A stretch of DNA of 64,000 nt from Micromonospora endolithica. Lineage in GTDB: Bacteria > Actinomycetota > Actinomycetes > Mycobacteriales > Micromonosporaceae. The notes below the pieces were generated by a model. The model made no database searches, was not told the origin of the DNA, and worked only from the letters and a program-made list of their open reading frames with translations. Made by a program: the position numbers and the translations under genes. The stretch is taken from NCBI RefSeq assembly GCF_003626595.1, contig NZ_RBAK01000001.1:248001-312000 (forward strand). The letters run 5' to 3'. Positions 60,742 through 64,000 of the stretch are shown in pieces (the first letter of the stretch is position 1; each line of letters begins with the position of its first letter).

Positions 60742-62061
60742 TCACTCAGCTTTCGACAACGCAGCATGGGCTCCTACTACGGCGACCGCCGGCAGCGCCG
60801 CCACCGCGGCGAGTGCGACGGGCAGTCCCCACGGCTGCCACAGCGCCGAACATGCGGATGCGCCCACCGCTCCCCCGATAAAGAACATGAGGTTCAGCAA
60901 GCCGAGCGCGCCGCCTCGTTGCCGAGGGGCGACGCCGGCGGTAATGGCGGCGGTCAGGGTTGTCTGCGCGATGGCGAAGGCGGCGAACCCGACAGTTGCG
61001 GCACCCATAAGTGCTACCGGGCGATGGTTCCACGCGGCGAGCAGCAGGCTGACGCTGAACAACGCCGTCACGCCGACCAGCACCTGCCGGCGCGCGGCGT
61101 CACCCGATGCGCGACCGGCGAGGCGGGCAGCCACCGCCGCCACGATCGCGCTAGGCACGAGCAGTAGCCCGATGTCCTGAGCGGAGTAGTCGAGGCGGGT
61201 GAGCAACTGCGGGACGGCGTATACGCAGGCGAACAGGCCGCCGTAGACGCCAGCGCCGGCCAGCCCGGCGAGGACGAACCGTCGCTGGCTGATCACCGCG
61301 GGGACGAAGCCGTCGGGGTGCCGTCGGCGGTGGCGATCCATCAGGACGGCGAGCGCACAGGTGCCCGCGACGAGACCGACGACGGCCGGCGGCGGAAAGT
61401 CCAGGGCGGTGGATTGAATCGTCAGGAGCAGACCTGCTGCGGTGACGACCAGCAAGCCTGCGCCGATCCAGTCGACCCGTGCCTGAACTCTCTGGCGGGG
61501 TTGGGCGAGCGGCCAGCACAGCGGTAGAGCGGCCAGCGACAGTGCCGGCAGGACGAGAGCAGCTCTCCAGGACGTGGTGACGGCCAGTGCCCCGGCCAGC
61601 GGTGCGGTGGCCGAGAACAACGCCATCGCGGCGCCGAGGCGGGCCAGCACCGCCGGTCGTTGCGTTGCCGGCCGACCGGCGGCGAGGGTGAGGGCGGTCG
61701 CGGTCATCGCCCCAGATCCCGCGGCGAGCAGTGCCCGGCCCGCGACGGCTACAGCGAGGATGGCCGCGAACGCGCAGAGGGTCGCGCCTGCCGCGAGCAG
61801 CGCCGCCCCGAGCCTGAGTGTGCGTGGTGGTCCCCAGATGTCGGTGGCGCGTCCGGCGACGGCGGCGCCGACGCCGAGGCCCAGGGCGTGGATGGTCAGG
61901 ATCCACACGGCCGTTGCCGGCGCGGTGTGCAGCCTGTCGGCGGCGACGGGCAGAGCGACGGCAGCGGCGCTGACGCCGTAGATCGCTGGCCCGTAGAGGG
62001 CACCGAGGCGCCATCCCACGCTGGCCGCCGATGCTTCGGTGGGTACGACTATGTTAGTCAC
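60742..62061 (-). CDS. MFS transporter (DHA1-type exporter)
   Basis: 439 residues, 12 hydrophobic segments, with the loop 2-3 motif GRATDIWGPPRTLRLG typical of major facilitator exporters and a central charged loop (LMDRHRRRHPDG). Probably a proton-driven efflux pump for an unknown drug or metabolite. GTG start at 62061 (TNIVVPTEAS) is preferred because the longer frame upstream reads through low-complexity sequence. It lies 80 bp after the APC permease gene. Confidence 0.85.
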   Translation of the reverse strand: MTNIVVPTEASAASVGWRLGALYGPAIYGVSAAAVALPVAADRLHTAPATAVWILTIHALGLGVGAAVAGRATDIWGPPRTLRLGAALLAAGATLCAFAAILAVAVAGRALLAAGSGAMTATALTLAAGRPATQRPAVLARLGAAMALFSATAPLAGALAVTTSWRAALVLPALSLAALPLCWPLAQPRQRVQARVDWIGAGLLVVTAAGLLLTIQSTALDFPPPAVVGLVAGTCALAVLMDRHRRRHPDGFVPAVISQRRFVLAGLAGAGVYGGLFACVYAVPQLLTRLDYSAQDIGLLLVPSAIVAAVAARLAGRASGDAARRQVLVGVTALFSVSLLLAAWNHRPVALMGAATVGFAAFAIAQTTLTAAITAGVAPRQRGGALGLLNLMFFIGGAVGASACSALWQPWGLPVALAAVAALPAVAVVGAHAALSKAE

Positions 62062-62141
62062 TAGATGGCCCCTTTGCCGGTTTCCGGACAGGGGTGACGG
62101 CGGTCGCCGGTCAGGGAAGTGCCGGCGACCGCCGTCGAGCG

Positions 62142-63539
62142 TCACCGCTCGCTGGGGGGACGGCTTCGGGTGGAAGCAGAGATCCCGGCACCCGGATTCA
62201 TGAGGTTGTACGCCCGGCGGGGTTGGACATCTACCACTGCGATTCGCCGTGACGTCGTACCCGCGGTGGGCCTCGCCACCGGAGTACCGGCCGGCAGGTC
62301 GCGAGGCGCCGGGTGGTAGCGCCGCCACGCCATGGCCGCGACGGCAACCGCCGCCGGAAGGACCACCAGAGCACCTCCGCACACGACGACTCCGCCGACG
62401 ACAGCCGCACCCACGGCCGCGCCACTGCGGATCAGCGGTGAGCCGAGGAGTCGTACTGCTGCGGCGAGCCCGAGCAGGGTGACCGATGCCACGAGGACCG
62501 AGAACGCGCGCATCAGCAGGTCCACGTCCACGACAGTCGGTGCGGCCAGCGCCGCGACGGCGACCACTGCCGCGCAGCTCGCTTGCACCGCGAGGCTGCG
62601 CCGCGGTACTCCGTCGACACCGGTGACGCCGAACCAGGCCGGGAAGGCGCCGTCGCGGCCCAGCGCCGCGCCGGCGCGTGCCGCGGCGGCGATGAAGGTG
62701 AAGCAGGCGCCGAAGGTCAGCAGCAGCGCGCACAGCGCAGCCGCCGCCGCTGCGCCGCCGCCGGCCTGCGGGCCGAGTAGGCGCAGCAGCGGCACTTCGT
62801 TCTGCCCGGCGGACGCGCCGAGCACACCGACGGTGCAGATCGCCAGCCCGGCGTACAGCACCGCGATGATGCTCACACTTGCGGTAGCCACGATCGGCAG
62901 CTGGCGGCGGGGGTGCGCGAATTCGCCCGCCAGGTGAGCGGCGGCTTCCCATCCGCAGATCGCGACGAAGAGCACCGCGGCGGCGCTGGCGATACCCGGG
63001 AGGCCCTGCGGGGCGAACGGTGTGAACCGGCTGGCCGCGATGTGCGGCACCGACACGACGATCACCGTGACCAGGAGCGCGCAGAGACCACCGGTGAGCG
63101 CCAGATGTAGGCGGCCGGACAGATGCAGCCCGACAAGGTTCATCGCGTATGCCGCCGCGAGCATGACGGCGGCGATCCCTGCCGCGGCGTCCGGCCCGGT
63201 GTCCAGCGCGGTGGCGGCGTAGCGGGCGCCGGCCATGGCGCCGGCGACCATGCCCATCGGCACCGCCGTGTAGAACCACCACCCGACAACGGTTCCGGCT
63301 TTGGGTCCGAACGCCCGTCGGGTGAAGGTGGCCACCCCGCCGGAGTCGGGGTATCGGATGCCGAGGGCGGTGAACGCCGCCGCGATCGGCACCGACACGG
63401 CCAGCATGGCAGCCCAGGCCAGCAGCGACGCCGGACCGGCGGCGTGCACGGCGAGCGCGGGAAGCACCAACACGCCGGGCCCGAGCACCGCCCCGACGTA
63501 CAGGGCGGCGCCCCGAGCCACACCAATGCGCGCGGTCAC
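62142..63539 (-). CDS. APC-superfamily amino-acid permease
   Basis: 465 residues, about 12 membrane segments. The first helix has ALYVGAVLGPGVLVLPALA (broken helix with GPG) as in APC transporters, followed by YPDSGGVATFTRRAFGP and FVAICGWEAAAHLAGEF. GTG start overlaps the MarR gene stop by 4 bp. Import or exchange of an amino acid or amine is expected; specificity unknown. Confidence 0.86.
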   Translation of the reverse strand: MTARIGVARGAALYVGAVLGPGVLVLPALAVHAAGPASLLAWAAMLAVSVPIAAAFTALGIRYPDSGGVATFTRRAFGPKAGTVVGWWFYTAVPMGMVAGAMAGARYAATALDTGPDAAAGIAAVMLAAAYAMNLVGLHLSGRLHLALTGGLCALLVTVIVVSVPHIAASRFTPFAPQGLPGIASAAAVLFVAICGWEAAAHLAGEFAHPRRQLPIVATASVSIIAVLYAGLAICTVGVLGASAGQNEVPLLRLLGPQAGGGAAAAAALCALLLTFGACFTFIAAAARAGAALGRDGAFPAWFGVTGVDGVPRRSLAVQASCAAVVAVAALAAPTVVDVDLLMRAFSVLVASVTLLGLAAAVRLLGSPLIRSGAAVGAAVVGGVVVCGGALVVLPAAVAVAAMAWRRYHPAPRDLPAGTPVARPTAGTTSRRIAVVDVQPRRAYNLMNPGAGISASTRSRPPSER

Positions 63540-63997
63540 CGGGCCGCGCCCGGCTCGCCGGTGGTGCTGTCCTGCTGCGAGCGGGTGGCCAGGGCCCGCA
63601 GAACTCGGGCCAGGCTCTCCCCCGACGGCATGCCCGGCTCGCCGAACAGCCGCGCCTGCTCGGCCTCGACCGGGCCTTGGACGCGGCGAGCCAGGTCCAT
63701 ACCGGCCTGGGTCGGGCGAAGAACTACCCGCCGCCGGTCGCCCTCCTGCAGTTCCCGGCGCACCAGCCCTCGGTCAACGAGCGACACGAGAGCGTTGGTC
63801 AGGGTGGCCTTGGCGATTCCCACCTCGGCGGCGGCCGCGCGTGTTTCAACCGCCCGACGCGCGCACACCAACACGAGCACGTCGTAAGTGGTCCAGGTCA
63901 ACCCTTCATCGCGCAGCACATCGCGTTCAATTTGGGCGCGCAGTGTGTTGGCGGTGCGGACCAGCTGCGCCAGCGGCCCCGGCCGCGGCGTCGGCAT
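63536..63997 (-). CDS. MarR-family regulator (start near the window edge)
   Basis: 153 residues from ATG 63997, three bases from the end of the window, so the true start could lie outside. wHTH: WTTYDVLVLVCAR, AAAAEVGIAKATLTNALVSL, and wing LVRRELQEGDRRRVVLR. It is co-translated with the APC permease gene and probably controls it and perhaps the MFS gene. Confidence 0.85.
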   Translation of the reverse strand: MPTPRPGPLAQLVRTANTLRAQIERDVLRDEGLTWTTYDVLVLVCARRAVETRAAAAEVGIAKATLTNALVSLVDRGLVRRELQEGDRRRVVLRPTQAGMDLARRVQGPVEAEQARLFGEPGMPSGESLARVLRALATRSQQDSTTGEPGAAR

Positions 63998-64000
63998 CCG

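Overview
This is a high-GC actinomycete window with strongly GC3-biased codons, frequent GTG starts and ATGA/GTGA stop-start overlaps. An Lsr2-type nucleoid protein, a conservon-type kinase/roadblock/GTPase set, XRE-helical regulators and a MobF relaxase all fit Actinobacteria, and the style resembles Micromonosporaceae. That placement is inference; no rRNA or tRNA was found to confirm it.

Region 1 (1-22.3 kb) is an accessory island rich in nucleotide- and phosphate-handling enzymes: NUDIX, 2H phosphoesterase, HAD, CYTH, HIT, nucleoside-deoxyribosyltransferase-like, EEP, thymidylate-kinase-like, HD and APH proteins. Two paralogous XRE regulators flank it. It holds two compact minus-strand operons. 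One (13084 to 4342) has seven genes: FAD enzyme, TauD-type dioxygenase, AMP-ligase-like, HIT, AMP-ligase, DUF6624-NDT fusion and B12 radical SAM. The other (20563 to about 16170) has HD, APH, radical SAM/SPASM, thymidylate kinase, EEP and a creatininase remnant; its last two genes look broken. A bipartite sequence (TTGTCGG, 18-20 bp, CGACAA, about 11 bp repeat) occurs in six intergenic gaps here and is probably a shared operator.

Region 2 (22.3-32.3 kb) is one ten-gene plus-strand operon. A conservon-like signalling module without its DUF742 member (sensor kinase, roadblock, small GTPase) runs directly into a complete branched-chain amino-acid-type ABC importer (SBP, two permeases, two ATPases), then an anchored protein and a SAM methyltransferase.

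Region 3 (32.3-38.5 kb) is a decayed and defence-like strip: frameshifted small genes, an Rx4H (HEPN-like) protein, an IS630 transposase remnant, a TIGR02391/Ymh protein, an AbiJ-NTD3 nuclease and an internally deleted serine resolvase.

Region 4 (38.5-60.6 kb) looks like an integrated conjugative or mobilizable element: ParB-like protein, GntR-type regulator, DUF932 protein, diguanylate cyclase, many short cargo genes, a large MobF relaxase-helicase, a DUF3800-like partner and Lsr2. A promoter/leader cassette recurs four times, a 571-bp exact direct repeat occurs twice, and a perfect inverted repeat follows most genes. No integrase, FtsK/TraB translocase or replication initiator was recognised.

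Region 5 (60.7-64 kb) looks chromosomal: MFS exporter, APC permease and a MarR regulator, with the permease and MarR genes overlapping.
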